From Selaginella tamariscina (lineage: Eukaryota; Streptophyta; Lycopodiopsida; Selaginellales; Selaginellaceae), in the NCBI GenBank assembly GCA_003024785.1, contig PUQB01000825.1, positions 1-64,000 of the forward strand: a stretch of 64,000 nucleotides of DNA, in the 5' to 3' direction. Shown here piece after piece: positions 1 to 11,025 of this stretch (position 1 is the first letter of the stretch; every line of letters starts with the position of its first letter). The notes under the pieces are model-generated. The model ran no database searches and had not been told where the DNA came from. It worked only from the letters and a program-made list of their open reading frames with translations. Both the position numbers and the translations under genes were made by a program.

Positions 1-330
1 CATGCAGGTATATTAGTAGAAAAGGCATGGGAATACCTTGAGATAATGCTATGCGATATAAACTCACCCCTACTGTGATGCATTACACTTGTATGGTTGA
101 CCTTTTAGGTCGCTCAAACAAACTAAACGAGGCTGTTACTTTGTTACAAAAAATGCCTTGCAATCCCAATGTAGTAACTTGGATGACACTGTTGAGTGCT
201 TGTCATAAATGGAATAATGTTGAGATAGGAAGGATGGCTTTTAAATTGGTAGATTTAGATCAGAAAAAAGGCATCTGCTTATATACTCATGGCTGAGATA
301 TATGATAGTAAGGTATGTGGGAGGGCAAGA
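1..330 (+). pseudogene. PPR protein fragment, frameshifted, cut by the window edge
   Basis: A remnant of a pentatricopeptide-repeat protein of the PLS type, the land-plant family that binds organellar RNA. The longest open piece (51-296) reads MHYTCMVDLLGR, then an LNEA..LLQKMPCNPN helix pair and WMTLLSACHKWNNVEIGRMA, the usual last repeats before the E motif. The match continues upstream from base 1 in frame 1 (HAGILVEKAWEYLEIM) and must shift frame near 46-57 to join. A second shift near 265-275 gives AYILMAEIYDS, equivalent to the conserved AYxLLxNIYA step. Two frameshifts within 300 bases argue against a working gene. Family identity is clear; the specific PPR gene cannot be told. Downstream there is only AT-rich sequence. 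Confidence 0.8.
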
Positions 331-1222
331 GAGTGTTAAAAAAAAAATGAAGTTTAGTGTTTGAAAATTATATATGCAAATTTATGTTATGGATGGGTTG
401 GGGAGATGGTTAAATTTATCATTGGATTCTGCTATGTTGAAGACAAATTAAAATAGATTTTCAAGGGCATGTAAGAATATGAATATATTGCTAAACCATG
501 CAAGATCATTTTATAATGTATAATGAGAATGCACTATGTGGGTACATTGAGAAGTGTGATGTTATTTATAGCATCTTGAATACATTATGGAACGTAGTTA
601 GGGTTTAAAAATATGAGATCTTAATAATTGTTATTGATGGACCAAAATGATTTTTAAACTCTTTAGGAGAGTTATAATGGTAAGAGATGAGAGTTTGTTT
701 TATATTATGGAAAACAATAATTGTTCTATAGAGATTATTGGTAATAAATTTTTTAAGTTGTAATGTTTAAAAAAAAAATTAATAAACTTATTCACCATCG
801 TTCACACATATAAATCTCATCTTTTTTACTTCTTTTGATTTCATGAGCGGGGCCACTAACATAGTCAAGAAGGGAACATTTTATTTTTAAAAAACATGTA
901 ATTTTTGTCTAGCATGGATGATTTTATGATGAAAAAAATATGGTGCAAGATCGCTCGCAACATTAAATTAAAGTAATACTTCAACTACAAGAATTTTCAT
1001 CTTATTAAACAATAGGAACATGTACAACCATGTTTGACATGGAGCCATGTAAAAAGTATCATATGTGCACAACTATTAGTGGTGGAATTAAGAAAATTAA
1101 GATCAAGAGTAAATTTTTTTTGTCTCTCTCACACATACATACACACACTCGCAATGCATACCCATTTTCAAGACGTTGCCAAGGAGGTTAAGTACAACTT
1201 CATCAGATGTAGTAACCTTTAA
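331..1222. other. AT-rich non-coding stretch, no gene seen
   Basis: About 900 bases of AT-rich DNA between the PPR remnant and the first LTR. Small ORFs here (for example 1034-1222) have no recognisable protein signature. A short CA/TA-rich run lies near 1127-1160. The five bases next to the LTR at 1223 are TTTAA and do not recur at the other end of the composite element. Confidence 0.6.
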
Positions 1223-1830
1223 TGGTGTGTCGTCGGGACTCCGCAAGTCAAATGTGGTGCTTCTTAAGAAGCCTTGGTGGTCACCAGGACGATGTGGATA
1301 GCATCCAACCCTGGGGGTCTGAGCCGGCAAGCCGGCCTTACCTTGGAGTGGTGTAAGGTGTTAAATGGCCTCTACCCGGACGCTGTGAGGGTCCGTGTAC
1401 AGGGGTGGGGGAGTTCTCCTAGGTATCGCTATGGTGATTAGCAGAGTGCGTTGCTTGGCCTAGGAGTGGAGCAAGAGGGGAGTCACTGATAAGATGGTGA
1501 ATAAAGGAGCATGTATTCATATATATATATTGCCTACCTGAGTACAAACTACCTCTGATAGGGGAGCAAGATACAAGACGCAGACTTCCTAGCCCTAAAA
1601 AGACCCCGATCCACTACCCGTCTTCCTACTTATATAGGTCACCTAGCACTAGACCCTAGGTACAGGTGCGCTTTCTTACTGTTTGACAATTGGATCTACG
1701 ATCAATTATGCTGCCGCCTGACATCTGTTGCCATCAGTTCGTACCTGCGGTACCTTCCTTACTTGGTGCTTCGTCTTGTCGCTCGTCCATGCCGGCTGGT
1801 AGTTTGACGGTGTTAGACCACCGTCAACCA
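1223..1830 (-). repeat. Family A 3' LTR (left end of A-comp)
   Basis: A 608-base LTR in minus orientation, clearly homologous to five other copies in the window. On the minus strand it begins TGGTTGACGGTGG and ends ..CGACACACCA. A perfect 9-bp inverted repeat (TTGACGGTG / CACCGTCAA, 6-base loop) lies at 1804-1827, just inside the terminal TG. The left limit is set by aligning TGGTGTGTCGTCGGGA with TGGTCGTCGGGGA of the other copies, so 3-5 bases of uncertainty remain. It is shorter than the other copies (663-693 bases). Confidence 0.85.
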
Positions 1831-3870
1831 GATGCCCAGACTTATTTGTTGGCACGTCCTCGGGCCATGTGCTCCCTCCCCCTATGCTATGCCCGTGGTT
1901 ACGGTAGGTAGCGGCTTCGTTTTCCATGGCAGCTAGCTTTTGCTTCAGGGCTAGGATCGTTGCCTCCTATAGCTTGGTAGCCTTCTGTAGCTCCCTCTGG
2001 AACCCCGCCTCCTATTGTTCTTGTGCGTGCTTTACCTGAGCCTCCAGCCCCCGGACTCGCTTGTGCGAGTGCTGTAACTCTTGTTCCCTTGCTGTGAGTA
2101 GTTGGCTTGTTGTGCGGGTGCTCCTCAACCTTGAGGCCGTGATTCGTGGGGGGTCTGTTTCCTAGTTGAGCCATGCTCCTGTGTTGTACATGACGGTAAT
2201 GCACCAGCCGCCTCTGGCTCCCTGGGTAGGGTCCTTGTTGGCTGGCCATAGGTGTGGTACTGGCCCTTCTGAGTTGAGCTCTTGTTTGCAACTCCTCTTT
2301 GACCGCCGTCAGTTCTGCTTGTGCTTCTGCGAGCTCCCCACTCCCGCCCTATCTGGGATCTAGGAGGTTTTACACTCACTGTATAACCTCCAGAATTTTG
2401 CTGTCCTCTCGCTCTAGAGTTCCTAGGCGTCCTTCTTCCTTTTTAATGTCATCATACACAGTTGGCCCCCTTGACACAGTAGTTCCTTAGCTTTTCGGGT
2501 ATCCTCCCGTGCTTCCTGTCGTCATTCTGTGAGCTCCACCACTACCTCGCCGCAATTGGAGATTGAGGTTGTCATATATCACCATTGCTTCCTTTAGCTG
2601 GTTGAAGGCCTCTGCAAGCTTGGTGTAGCCGTGGAGGCCCATCGTCCATCGGCCTGGAAATATTGGTAGTTAGCCTTTGACTCATCCTTGACTTGCCTCC
2701 CTTCTCTCCCTAGCCGGTCCAATTGATTGCTCAGGTGTTTCTGACGAAATTCCGGTGGTAGCGGGATCCTACAGCCAGGGGAATTGCGTGTATGGATTCC
2801 GACGTCCCATGCTCTGGTGATTCCTGGTCAGGAAGGGGCTACCCCTTGCCTGTTCCTCTTTCGACCTCGGGGTCATGGCTGCTCCCTACAGTTGTACTGA
2901 CCTTTCTTTCTCTATTCTTCGTCCCTCGTTTGGAGTGGTGGTGGTGCTTTAACTGTTGTCCGGCCAAACGAGCCTGTGGTCATAATAGCGATGTGGCCGG
3001 CTGTGGACAGCCTTTGCTCAGTCCCGGTCTGAACTCCGTGAATTCCTCTGGTTAGAGCCGAAACCAAGTACTGCTTAAGGCAGTCAGCCCAATTTACCGC
3101 GACTCCTTCCTTGCCCTGTAGAGACCCTTCGCCAACCGCCTAGTGATCTGTCTCCCTGTTCTTCCCGTGAGCATGAAGGCCACTAGTGTTATGAACTCAA
3201 CTGCTTCCTCCTTTGCTTGTATGCCTCGTAGCCAATGGGTCCCTGTGGTGGCAGGCTGTTGAATCTCCGTGTCTGAACATTCTCCTAGGGTGAGGCCGTC
3301 CCCTGGTAGTCGGAAGACTATCGCTAGTTCGTCGAACATAATGTGGAAGACTGCACTCCCATTTGTGCAGAACTGTATCCCCTGCGCCCGGTTTGACTAT
3401 CTACTAGTTCCGCTGACTAGATGATTTGTTTGGCCTTCTCGGCGAATCCCAGGGCCTTCACTTCTCCCCACGGAAGGTCAAAGAATTTGTCCAACTGTAG
3501 TTGACTCTTGACTTGCTAAACGTCAGGTCGCTCGATTAATCTTTGAACCTGGAGTCCCTGGGCAACACCAGTTCTGTTGTTCACTCTTGACCCTTGATGG
3601 ACACATGAATCTCTTCGATTACCACCGGCCGATTCCTCTCCGTCCACCCTGTGGTCATGGCAATGGAAGTGTGGCACTGTACGCCTCCTTCCCGAGTATA
3701 GTGTTGTGGCAGTTCTTGTATATCCTCCGAGGTGATTGGCGCGGCTATCCCTGCACCCAAATACGCAATGATGGCGTTGCCTGACCATCATTGTCTTTGT
3801 AGTACGTGCCTCACACATGCAGTCCAACCTCATGACCCATGTGATCATGTGAGTTGGCCACACGTGTGTT
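1831..3870 (-). pseudogene. Family A 3' ORF remnant (globular domain plus C-terminal coiled coil)
   Basis: Homologous to the region between integrase and the 3' LTR in A-auto. On the minus strand the N-terminal part shows RLIERPDV (near 3520-3545) and a DLPWGEVKALGFAEKA segment near 3430-3480. At 3339-3094 an open piece reads MFDELAIVFRLPGDG and FITLVAFMLTGRTGRQITRRL, which aligns with FLALTVFMFTRR..RHVATRLANAL of A-auto. The C-terminal part, about 2100-1878, gives heptad-rich sequence ending AAMENEAATYRNHG, matching the coil end of A-auto. Several stops and shifts break it. The molecular role is unknown; the protein is specific to this element group as far as can be seen here. Confidence 0.6.
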
Positions 3871-4640
3871 TGGAGATCTTGCTTTTGACTGCACCGTCTT
3901 CCTTGTTGTGTTTCCTCAAGGTCTGATTGCCCTCCTTGGATTGTGCTCTGTCTGGGTGGCTAGAGCAGCTACTGTCGGCTGCCCGTCGTGGTATTTGTTC
4001 GTTATCGTCGCATGTTGTGGTCTTGATGGTGCCTGGTGGGGTCCTCTTGGTTCTAACTGCAAAGCCTTACATGTTGATCCTTTCCTGCCACTCCTTCCCA
4101 ATATTGGCCCGCGAGTCCCACACCTAGGACTTTGCGTCCTACTTCCACCAGGGAGGGTCTTTATCGGAGCTTCTCCCCCCCCCACTTCTAGGGTTGATCT
4201 CTGATCGTCTGTGGTAGTGGGTACTTGCCGTTGAGGTCAGGGTTGATATAAGGCTGTCGGTCTATGTTGATACCGGCTTGGGGTGGCCCTGCTTGATTGG
4301 TGCAATTGTCCGACTCAAGTGTGCCCAAATGGGTCCTCCGGAATCGTCATGGTGGTCGGTGAACCAGTTTTTGCGCCCCACTATGTCTGGATAGTTTCGG
4401 GCTTCGGCCACCCCCTGCGATCCTTGGTTAGTTCACACTGAGCTGCCTTTGATGACGGGCCTTCTACTTGGGGCGGCCCGATCTCGGAGGTTGGCCGTCG
4501 GGGGTCGCTGTTGTGCCCTTGTTCCATCCTCCGTGCCTGCTTGGCTCCTGGTATTCCAGCGCCTTGAATTCTTGTGCAAGGGCCTGGGTTTGGCCTGTGG
4601 ATACGAACCTTATTCTTTGCCTGATTCGGAATCTTATTTG
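3871..4640 (-). other. Segment that replaces RT-RNase H-integrase in non-autonomous family A
   Basis: About 0.8 kb lying where A-auto carries RT, RNase H and integrase. It has no RT, RNase H or integrase motif in any frame. The same segment, with matching ends (next to GGTCGGTGAACCAG and CCCCACTATGTCTGG), occurs in the second half of A-comp (25701-26520) and in A-na (split by element E at 51080/58368). It is therefore a fixed property of the non-autonomous subfamily. No coding function recognised. Confidence 0.55.
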
Positions 4641-5531
4641 TTGGTGTTCCTAGTCATGCAGCACCTTCACACCCCTGAGCCAAGGTCGATCAAGGAGTAG
4701 GTCGAATCCCCCTCTGGCGTGCATGTGTAGGACCACAACGTTTATCCAAAAATTAACCATTTGGACCTCGACTTCTACTGCCTCAAGATGCTCTTAGGTG
4801 CCACCTCGACCTGATTTGCCATGCGTACCTGGAAGGGAGTAGGCTCTGGAGTTGGCATACGTAACTCCCTATGGAGCTTTGCTGACATGATGTTGACTGC
4901 CGAGCCTCCATCTATAATCACCTCGCTGATTGTGTGCCTGCCATGTGAACCGGAATGGTTGGCACATCATTCACGTAGTCCATTGTGGTTGCAGTGCCTC
5001 CTGGTGGGGGCCTTGCTGCTAGTTGTGCCCGATTCCCCCATCGTATGGCTAGAATCAGTGGCGCTTCTCGCCTCGTCGACGTCTGGGTCTCTCCCCTTCT
5101 GAAGGCGCGGTGTCGCCGTCTCCTTGCCTTTCTCAGCGATTCTTGGCCTTGGTTGGGCTCTGCGGGTCCCGAGGCTGTCGGTCCTTCGGTTTTCTTCCTT
5201 ACCCACTGCTTTAACACTGGGGGTTTTGTTGCCTATTTCTTTCTTTCATGCCTTCGTGTTCCCTTGGTACCACCCCCTTGCGGTTGCCTTGTTTCGTCCG
5301 CTAAGAAGGCCTACAGCACTATGTTTGTCCCGACATCCTGTCCTGGCAGTATGACCGTTACTTGGTTTACTTGTGGTGCAGGGGTTGGCATTGGGTTGGT
5401 GGGGATCTACCTGTTACCCACCCTAGCGATGCCGGTTGCTTGCTTGTCTAGCATTGGTTTGATTAATGATACCTATGAACATTGGTAAAGTGAGTGTGGG
5501 CCTTTGCAAAGTGTGCACATCATCTCCTTGC
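4641..5531 (-). pseudogene. Family A retropepsin remnant and gag-protease linker (first copy)
   Basis: On the minus strand an open stretch around 4925-4780 reads IIDGGSAVNIMSAKLHREL then PEPTPFQVRMANQVEVAPK, the active-site half of an LTR-element aspartic protease with DGG in place of DTG/DSG. The closing helix (D-L-L..RPWL) follows near 4690-4640. The protease would process the Gag and Pol polyprotein. Upstream, toward 5531, lies the gag-protease linker matching 8868-9300 of A-auto. The copy is interrupted exactly at 5531/16323 by A-auto; the linker resumes at 16323 in gag. Stops are present, so it is a relic. Confidence 0.65.
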
Positions 5532-6218
5532 TGGTTGATGGTGGTTTGACACCGTCAAATTGCCAGTCGGCGTGGGCAAGCAACGGGATGAAGCGCCAAA
5601 TAAGGAAGGTACCGTAGGTACGGATGATGGTGACCGTTGTCAGGCAGCGACATAACCAAGCATAGATCCAATCATCCAAACCAACTACCCAGGGTATGCA
5701 GGACAACACGCGTGAAAGAGGCGCATAAATGAGCCAGACAGGACTTTGTCACAGGGCAGTAGACCAATAAGAAAGCGGCACCTATACCTAGGGTCTAGTG
5801 CTAGGTGACCCACTATATAAGTGGAAAGGCTGGTAGTGGGTTGGGGTCTTTTTGGAGTCAAGTTTGTGTCTTATATCTTGCTCCCCTGTCGGAGATAGTT
5901 TGTACTCAGGTAGGCATTATAAATATATCTATACTCCTTTTATTCACCTTACAAGCGGGGATTCCTTGCTTGTCCCACTCCTAGGCTGAGCAACGCTCTC
6001 TGCCAAACCACCATAGCGAGACCCTAGTAGAACTCCCCCACCCTATACACGGACCCTCGCAGCGTCCAGGTAGAGGCCATTCAGCACCTTCCAGTACTTC
6101 CGAGGTAAGGCCGGCTTGCCAATTCGGACCCCAAAGTTGGATGCTATCCACGTGTCCTGGCGACCACTGAGGCTTCCTAAGAAGCACCACATCTGGCCTG
6201 CAGAGTCTTCGACGACCA
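5532..6218 (+). repeat. Family A 5' LTR of A-auto
   Basis: A 687-base LTR, TGGTTGATGGTGG at its start and CGACGACCA at its end. The subterminal inverted repeat is imperfect here (TTGATGGTG / CACCGTCAA). Contains the TATA box at 5814-5820. A 4-base spacer (TTTG) separates it from the PBS. Confidence 0.93.
5814..5820 (+). promoter_or_regulatory. TATA box of the family A LTR
   Basis: TATATAA within CCCACTATATAAGTGG, conserved in the 3' LTR copy (near 15920). Placed about 280 bases into the LTR, as expected for the U3/R boundary. Inferred promoter; no start site can be read. Confidence 0.6.
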
Positions 6219-6222
6219 TTTG

Positions 6223-6239
6223 TGGCGACCATGGAGGGA
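6223..6239 (+). other. Primer-binding site of A-auto
   Basis: TGGCGACCATGGAGGGA, four bases after the LTR. A primer tRNA would have to end in GGTCGCCA. TGGCGAC is also how arginine-tRNA-type sites of plant Tat/Ogre elements begin, so tRNA-Arg is a reasonable but unverified guess. The other family A copies have the same site with small changes. Confidence 0.75.
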
Positions 6240-7445
6240 TAAATAATACACACGGATGAAGTTCATTGTAGCAAGCAGAGTTGCAACCCAAAGGAGAGCC
6301 GGGATTAACTTGTTCGAACAACTAGAGATTAACGGGCATCAACTGGCAAGGTGAAAGTGACGGGCCGGTCGAGGGAGGTTGATGGAAGGCACGAGGCACC
6401 TCAGTTGTTGCAATTGGCTCCTACCTCACCTACCCAAGGAACGATGTAAATACCACATGGTCGAATCTCCTAGCAGCGGTAAACCCGGCACACTAGCGGC
6501 AGAGGCGGTCACACGCCACCGACAACAAAGAAGGATATGAAGAAACCGCAGCACGTTCGGACATTAGTCCAGGCACAACAACATGCAGGAATGAGCAGCA
6601 CCCGGACGGGTGACTTGCCTGACAATGACTTATGATGCAGAGTGGGATGGATGGCAGGATGATGGAAGCCCTCCACGTAGGCAAAAGTGACAGCCATGAT
6701 GAGCCCCCACACCAAGAGCAGAACTCATGCTTGACGAGTACCCCCGAAGGAGGAAACCCTGCACAAGAGACCCCAGGAAAGGGAAGGCTTGCGGCAGAGG
6801 CTAGAATCTCGAGGTGGTGAAAGTAGCACGGATAGCGATGGGGGAAGTGAGTCGAAGGTCCAGTGTGGCTAGCGCCATGATGGATGTAAGGTAGGAAACC
6901 TAGGGCCACTATCACCCACCAGGGGGCCCGTGGCTGCCCGAAAAGAGTGGAGGAAGAGCCTCATCCAAAAGGCCTTCGTAGGGAGGGGCATCGATTACTA
7001 TTAAGGCAAACCTCTGCACCAGGAGTTCAGCCGATCGGACAATGCAGCAGGCCAGGGTGGTTACCAGGATGAGAAGGCCTCGGAAGGCCGGGGTACACAT
7101 GGGACGACTACTTTCACGAAGGCGATTGGACGTCAACGAGCTGATGGACTGGGAGGAGGTACCAGTAAGGGGGCTGCACAATGGCCACTCTAGACAAGGG
7201 TCGAGGGGATTCCGTCCATGGGCAGGGGAGATTCGCCCGAGCGACTAGCACCATATCGGCCCTGCGAGGGAAATCCGCCAGGGCACACGGCAGAGCCACA
7301 ATCATCACCAGACGAGGGGATACCATCTCAGGGAGAGGAGGATTCGCCCCATCAATCACGACCATCTAGACGCCGCAAGGGGATTCCGAGCATGGTCCTA
7401 AAGCCACTCACTAGATGAGGAAATATCATCTAGCCAAGGTAAGCC
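6240..7445 (+). other. Leader between PBS and gag, no gene seen
   Basis: About 1.2 kb of GC-rich sequence with only short ORFs on both strands and no recognisable protein. The same leader occurs at 60750-62074 (A-na) and 28641-30961 (A-comp). A long untranslated leader is common in large plant Ty3/gypsy elements. Confidence 0.6.
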
Positions 7446-8560
7446 ATGCCACCAGCCGTCAGGTTGGTCCTGCGGAGGGGGCCCTCGAGGATAGCCAGGA
7501 GGATCCCGTCCTCGTCACCCACCCTCAATAGGAGGGTAGGGCCGCGAGGGAGGAGGAAGGTACCCGCAAAACATTGGGACGTCGACTACACCACGTCCAA
7601 AGCGGAGGGTCTGAATTGGAGCACTTCTTAGGCTCAATGGGACGCCATGGGAATCAACTCAGTTACCTTACTAGCCTGCGCGCTCAATCGAATGCAGGAG
7701 AGCACCGTAACAGTGCCCTTACCTGCATTCCGTGAAGCAAAGGGGAAAGATGTAGACCAACACATACACAAGTTTGAACAAGTGTGCAAACTCCGGAGTG
7801 TAATTGACAATCACAAGAAGCTGAGTGCATTTGCATGCACTCTGGACAAGAAGGCACATGCCTGGTGGATGCGATTCCATGAGGCAAACGAAGGAGCTCA
7901 CTATGAAACCGCACGGAGGGCGTTTTTGGATACCTTCCGGGAGGAAAAGAGTGAAGAAGAGGTGATCCACAAGCTAACGAGCTTGAAACAGAAAGCAGGA
8001 GAGTCGGTCAACAAATACACGGCCCGCATGCTGGGGTACATTGCCCGGCTAAGGGATGCCCCAGTCGACTTAACCAAGAAAATGTGGTACTGAAAGGGAT
8101 TGCGGCTAGAGATCCGCAAGTGGATCGGCTTAGATGACGACCGAACGTTCGACAAACTACTCTAGTACACCAAGAAGGCTGAGAAGTGGGAAGCTGAAAG
8201 ATGCTAGGAAAGGAAAACGCAAGACAAATCAGACGCCAAGGGGCCAACAACACCATCACGGACGAGGACCTCTCGGACGTTCCAAAGCCGGCCCGAAAGG
8301 AGAGATGGAGGGGGGCCAGGGAGCACAAGCAATCAAAATGAAGGGAGACCTACATAGTGGTAGCAAGGCAGGAGGACCTAATGATGACTCTTGCTCAGCT
8401 AGGATACATCGCGCGTAGGGATAAATATTGCAAAGTATGTAATGTCCATGGATCCCACAACACGGATGATTGTTACCAACTAACCAAGCTCCTAAGCAGC
8501 ACGCCACCCTGAACCGGCACCTGGGCCGCTGAGCGACCAGAGGCGGATCACCTGGTAGAC
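7446..8560 (+). pseudogene. gag: Family A Gag (capsid-nucleocapsid), broken by stops
   Basis: Structural protein that forms the virus-like particle and binds element RNA. The frame opens at 7446 and runs on past a TAG at 7629 into the capsid part (7647-8093): FEQVCKLRSVIDNHKKLSAF, then AHAWWMRFHEA, AFLDTFREEKSEEEVIHKL and GYIARLRDAP, the usual retrotransposon-gag helices. A TGA ends it at 8091. The same frame resumes with IRKWIGLDDDR. A zinc-knuckle-like end follows near 8430: KYCKVCNVHGSHNTDDCYQL, a C-x2-C-x5-H-x4-C variant reminiscent of the YC.FH..HG.T.EDC type seen in Tat-lineage Gag. Close homologues lie on the minus strand at 16323-17044, 27362-28640 and 59490-60750. Not translatable as it stands. 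Confidence 0.8.
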
Positions 8561-8867
8561 CAACGGTATGGGGGTTGCGGTGGTGGCCAACCCCGCCGCA
8601 AATCACGATCAAGGGACCGCAGTCAGAGATCGCGCTCCTGGGAGCATCAACAGAACCGACCAAGGTACGACAACAGAAACAGATGGTTGGATTGCTAGGA
8701 GTTGATCTGCACACTATGCAGTGGACACCATCCACTATACCGATGCTCTTGGATCACGATGCTCAAGCCCATGCTGGAAGCGCACGTACCAAAGGCCATA
8801 GGGGTGTCCGGGACCAGCCTCAGCCACGACAACACTAGGTCCCACACCACAGGCCTACCATGTAGAG

Positions 8868-9303
8868 ATGTCACCCCCTAAGCTACAATGCAGGGCAATC
8901 ACGAGGTCACAAGCCCAACAGACGAGACGACCAGTTTACTTGGAGGAGGAAGACAACAGGGAGTTCAGTGAGGAAGAAGTGGAAGCCGAACTCGGAGAAC
9001 TAGGTCAGTGGGAGCGAAGACATGCCGAGGTGGAAGCGGCTGCGGAACTGGTGAGACTGGCACAGGGCACAGAGGCTAGGGGCACAACGGGAATGCACGA
9101 GGCCCTCGCTGGGAAGGTGCGAGAAACCCAGGTGTCAATAACCTTAGGAGAGTTGCTACGGTATCCCCAGGGCTTTATAAAGTCCTCACTAGGGAGCTGC
9201 ACGGGCCCACAGTAACAGCCCCAAGGGTCGCAAAAACAATGGTAGACTTTGTGGACGACGTACTGGCCATACATGTCCAAATGGTGGCCGCACAGTCCAT
9301 AAC
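8868..9303 (+). pseudogene. Gag-protease linker, acidic helical segment
   Basis: Open from 8868 to 9215. It begins with TRSQAQQTRRPVYLEEE and continues with a strongly acidic, probably helical stretch (EEEVEAELGELGQWERR). A conserved block near 9126-9190 (VSITLGELLRYPQGFIKS) precedes the protease in all family A copies. A frameshift near 9190 separates it from the protease active site at 9304. It belongs to the same polyprotein; it has no enzymatic motif of its own. Confidence 0.5.
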
Positions 9304-9660
9304 ATGATCATAGATGGGGGATCAGGCGTAAATGTCATGCCCACAGAGCTCCATTAGGAGTTGGGGATGCCGCCCTCGGAGCCCTCACCCTTTCTCATAT
9401 GTATGGCGAACCAAGCCAAGGTGGCCCCTAAGGGCATCATGAGGAAGGTAAGCATCAGGATCCAGAGCATTAAGTTCTTGATAAACGTGATCATCTTCGA
9501 CATGCATGCAAAAGGGGGGTTCGACTTACTCCTGGGCCGGCCGTGGCTCCAGGGCGCAAGGGTACAACACGATTGGGAGAAGCAGCAGGTCTGTTTCCCC
9601 ATCAAGGGGGAGCTCATATCCGTTACTGCGAAACAAGTCCCACACCACCTTCGGAATCCC
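9304..9660 (+). pseudogene. Family A retropepsin (aspartic protease) domain
   Basis: Processes the element polyproteins. The piece from 9304 reads MIIDGGSGVNVMPTELH, so the catalytic triplet is DGG, not DTG/DSG. After an in-frame TAG at 9355 the same frame continues with MPPSEPSPFLICMANQAKVA, an IKFLINVIIFDMHAKGGF strand and the closing LLLGRPWL motif near 9530. Size and spacing fit a single retropepsin fold. The frame then runs to 9729 as a linker to RT. One stop inside the domain and more around it make this copy inactive. DGG is also found in the protease remnants of family A minus copies and of elements C and E. Confidence 0.8.
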
Positions 9661-9730
9661 AACCCCATGAATACCACCTCCCAGGCTGGGGGGAAGGGCT
9701 GGATGATGCAAAAGAGACAACCATCCTAGC

Positions 9731-10189
9731 ATGCTTGCCAGAGCTATTCGTCATGGAGAAGTGGATCCTCGGGAGGAGGTACGGGAGTCGGCTGTCGCGT
9801 ACTTGATGACTCAACTGGAAACTGGAGTAGACACCTCAGCAGCTCAAATCCCAAGGTGGCCCGTTCTGTGGAAAGAAATGTGGAGTGCAGCCCCACCGAC
9901 CCAGGAAGAGTACTACAACAAGCCAATGTATGGGTGGAACATGACTCTCGAAGCAGCGATAAAGCATGTCAACATAGGCACCGACGAGGACCCCGACTAG
10001 TGAATATCAATGCGCACATCGGATCAAGCTAAGAGAGTAGATTGCCAACTGCCTCTATAGGTATGGGAAGTATTCGCCTAGACGTACCATGACCTAAGGG
10101 GAGTACTGCCGGAGTTGTGCTAGCACAAAATTAAATTAAAACCCGACACCCAACCCAGTCGACAACAACGCTACTGCATCAACCCAAAC
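9731..10189 (+). pseudogene. Protease-RT linker
   Basis: Open reading piece 9731-10000 (FDPREEVRES..YLMTQLETG type sequence, then YYNKPMYGWNMTLEAAIKHV). This hydrophilic connector precedes RT. No known domain was recognised. It ends in a TAG at 9998, and about 190 bases without a usable frame follow before RT. Confidence 0.4.
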
Positions 10190-11025
10190 TACGCCCGAAA
10201 AGCTAAACAAGAGATTGACAAGTGGCTCGAGGCAAACTTTGTCTACCCCATTGAGAACCTAGAATGGTTGTCACCAATTGTTATCGTACCGAAGAAGGAC
10301 AGTTGGCTGAGAATTTGCATAGACTATCGGCGGCTGAATGCCACCACGGAGAAGGACCCGTTCCCCATCCCGTTCACAAAGGCCATTCTAGAAAACGTAG
10401 TGGGTCATGAGATGTACTCGTTCATGGATGGTTTCAGTGGATACAATCAAGTGACGATTGCAGTGGAAGACCAAGCCAAAACTGTGGTCATCACAGATTG
10501 GGGAGCCTACACCTTTAGAGTGATGCCATTCAGACTTTGCAATGCTCTAGCCACATTTCAGAGATTGGTCAGTGGGTATTCCCGGACAACCTCACAAATT
10601 TTGTCCGGGCATTCTTGGACGATTTCATAGCTGATGAACCAGCGGAGGACGTCTGGAATGGGTGTTCTGGCGTTGCTAGGAATACAGGATATCTCTTAAC
10701 CCCTCAAAGTGCGTATTTGACATGACTGCAGGGAAGTTGCTAGGGCACAACGTTTCTAGGGAAGGCATACAGTGGATCCAGATTCAGTACAAGCACTAGC
10801 CGAGATGCCACCTCCACAGAATGTCATGAAACTCCGAAGATTCCTGGGGAAAGCCGGGTTTTACCACAAGTTTATTCGGCGGTATGTCGATAGGGCCCAA
10901 CCGATGACCAAATTACTCACAAGGAGGGACCGTATGAATGGACCGCCCCCTGTAGGCTGCCTTCAAGGACATAAGTGCCAGCTGGTGAAAGCGCCTATTC
11001 TCATTCCACCAGATTGGAATTGACA
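10190..11025 (+). pseudogene. pol: Family A reverse transcriptase
   Basis: Copies element RNA into DNA. In order: EIDKWLEANFVYPIEN and LSPIVIVPKKDSWLRICIDY (finger motifs), DPFPIPFTKAI, YSFMDGFSGYNQV (motif A, catalytic D of MDGFSG), ITDWGAYTFRVMPF, then after a frameshift near 10560 the motif C FVRAFLDDFIADE near 10605-10630, with F in place of the Y of YxDD. The thumb follows from 10772: RRFLGKAGFYHKFIRRYVD. At least two frameshifts and a lost region between 10640 and 10770 disable it. The FLDD form is shared with elements B (FMDD) and C (FLDD), and the Athila/Tat side of Ty3/gypsy also uses F here. Confidence 0.85.

Noticed and set aside
1804-1827. The LTR hairpin as a Helitron end
   Set aside because: There is no CTRR end and no 5' TC, and the hairpin is internal to an LTR with defined TG..CA ends.
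4985-5488. A 167-codon plus-strand ORF
   Set aside because: Antisense to the gag-protease linker of A-comp; the homologous positions at 27000-27335 and 58924-59412 are not consistently open.
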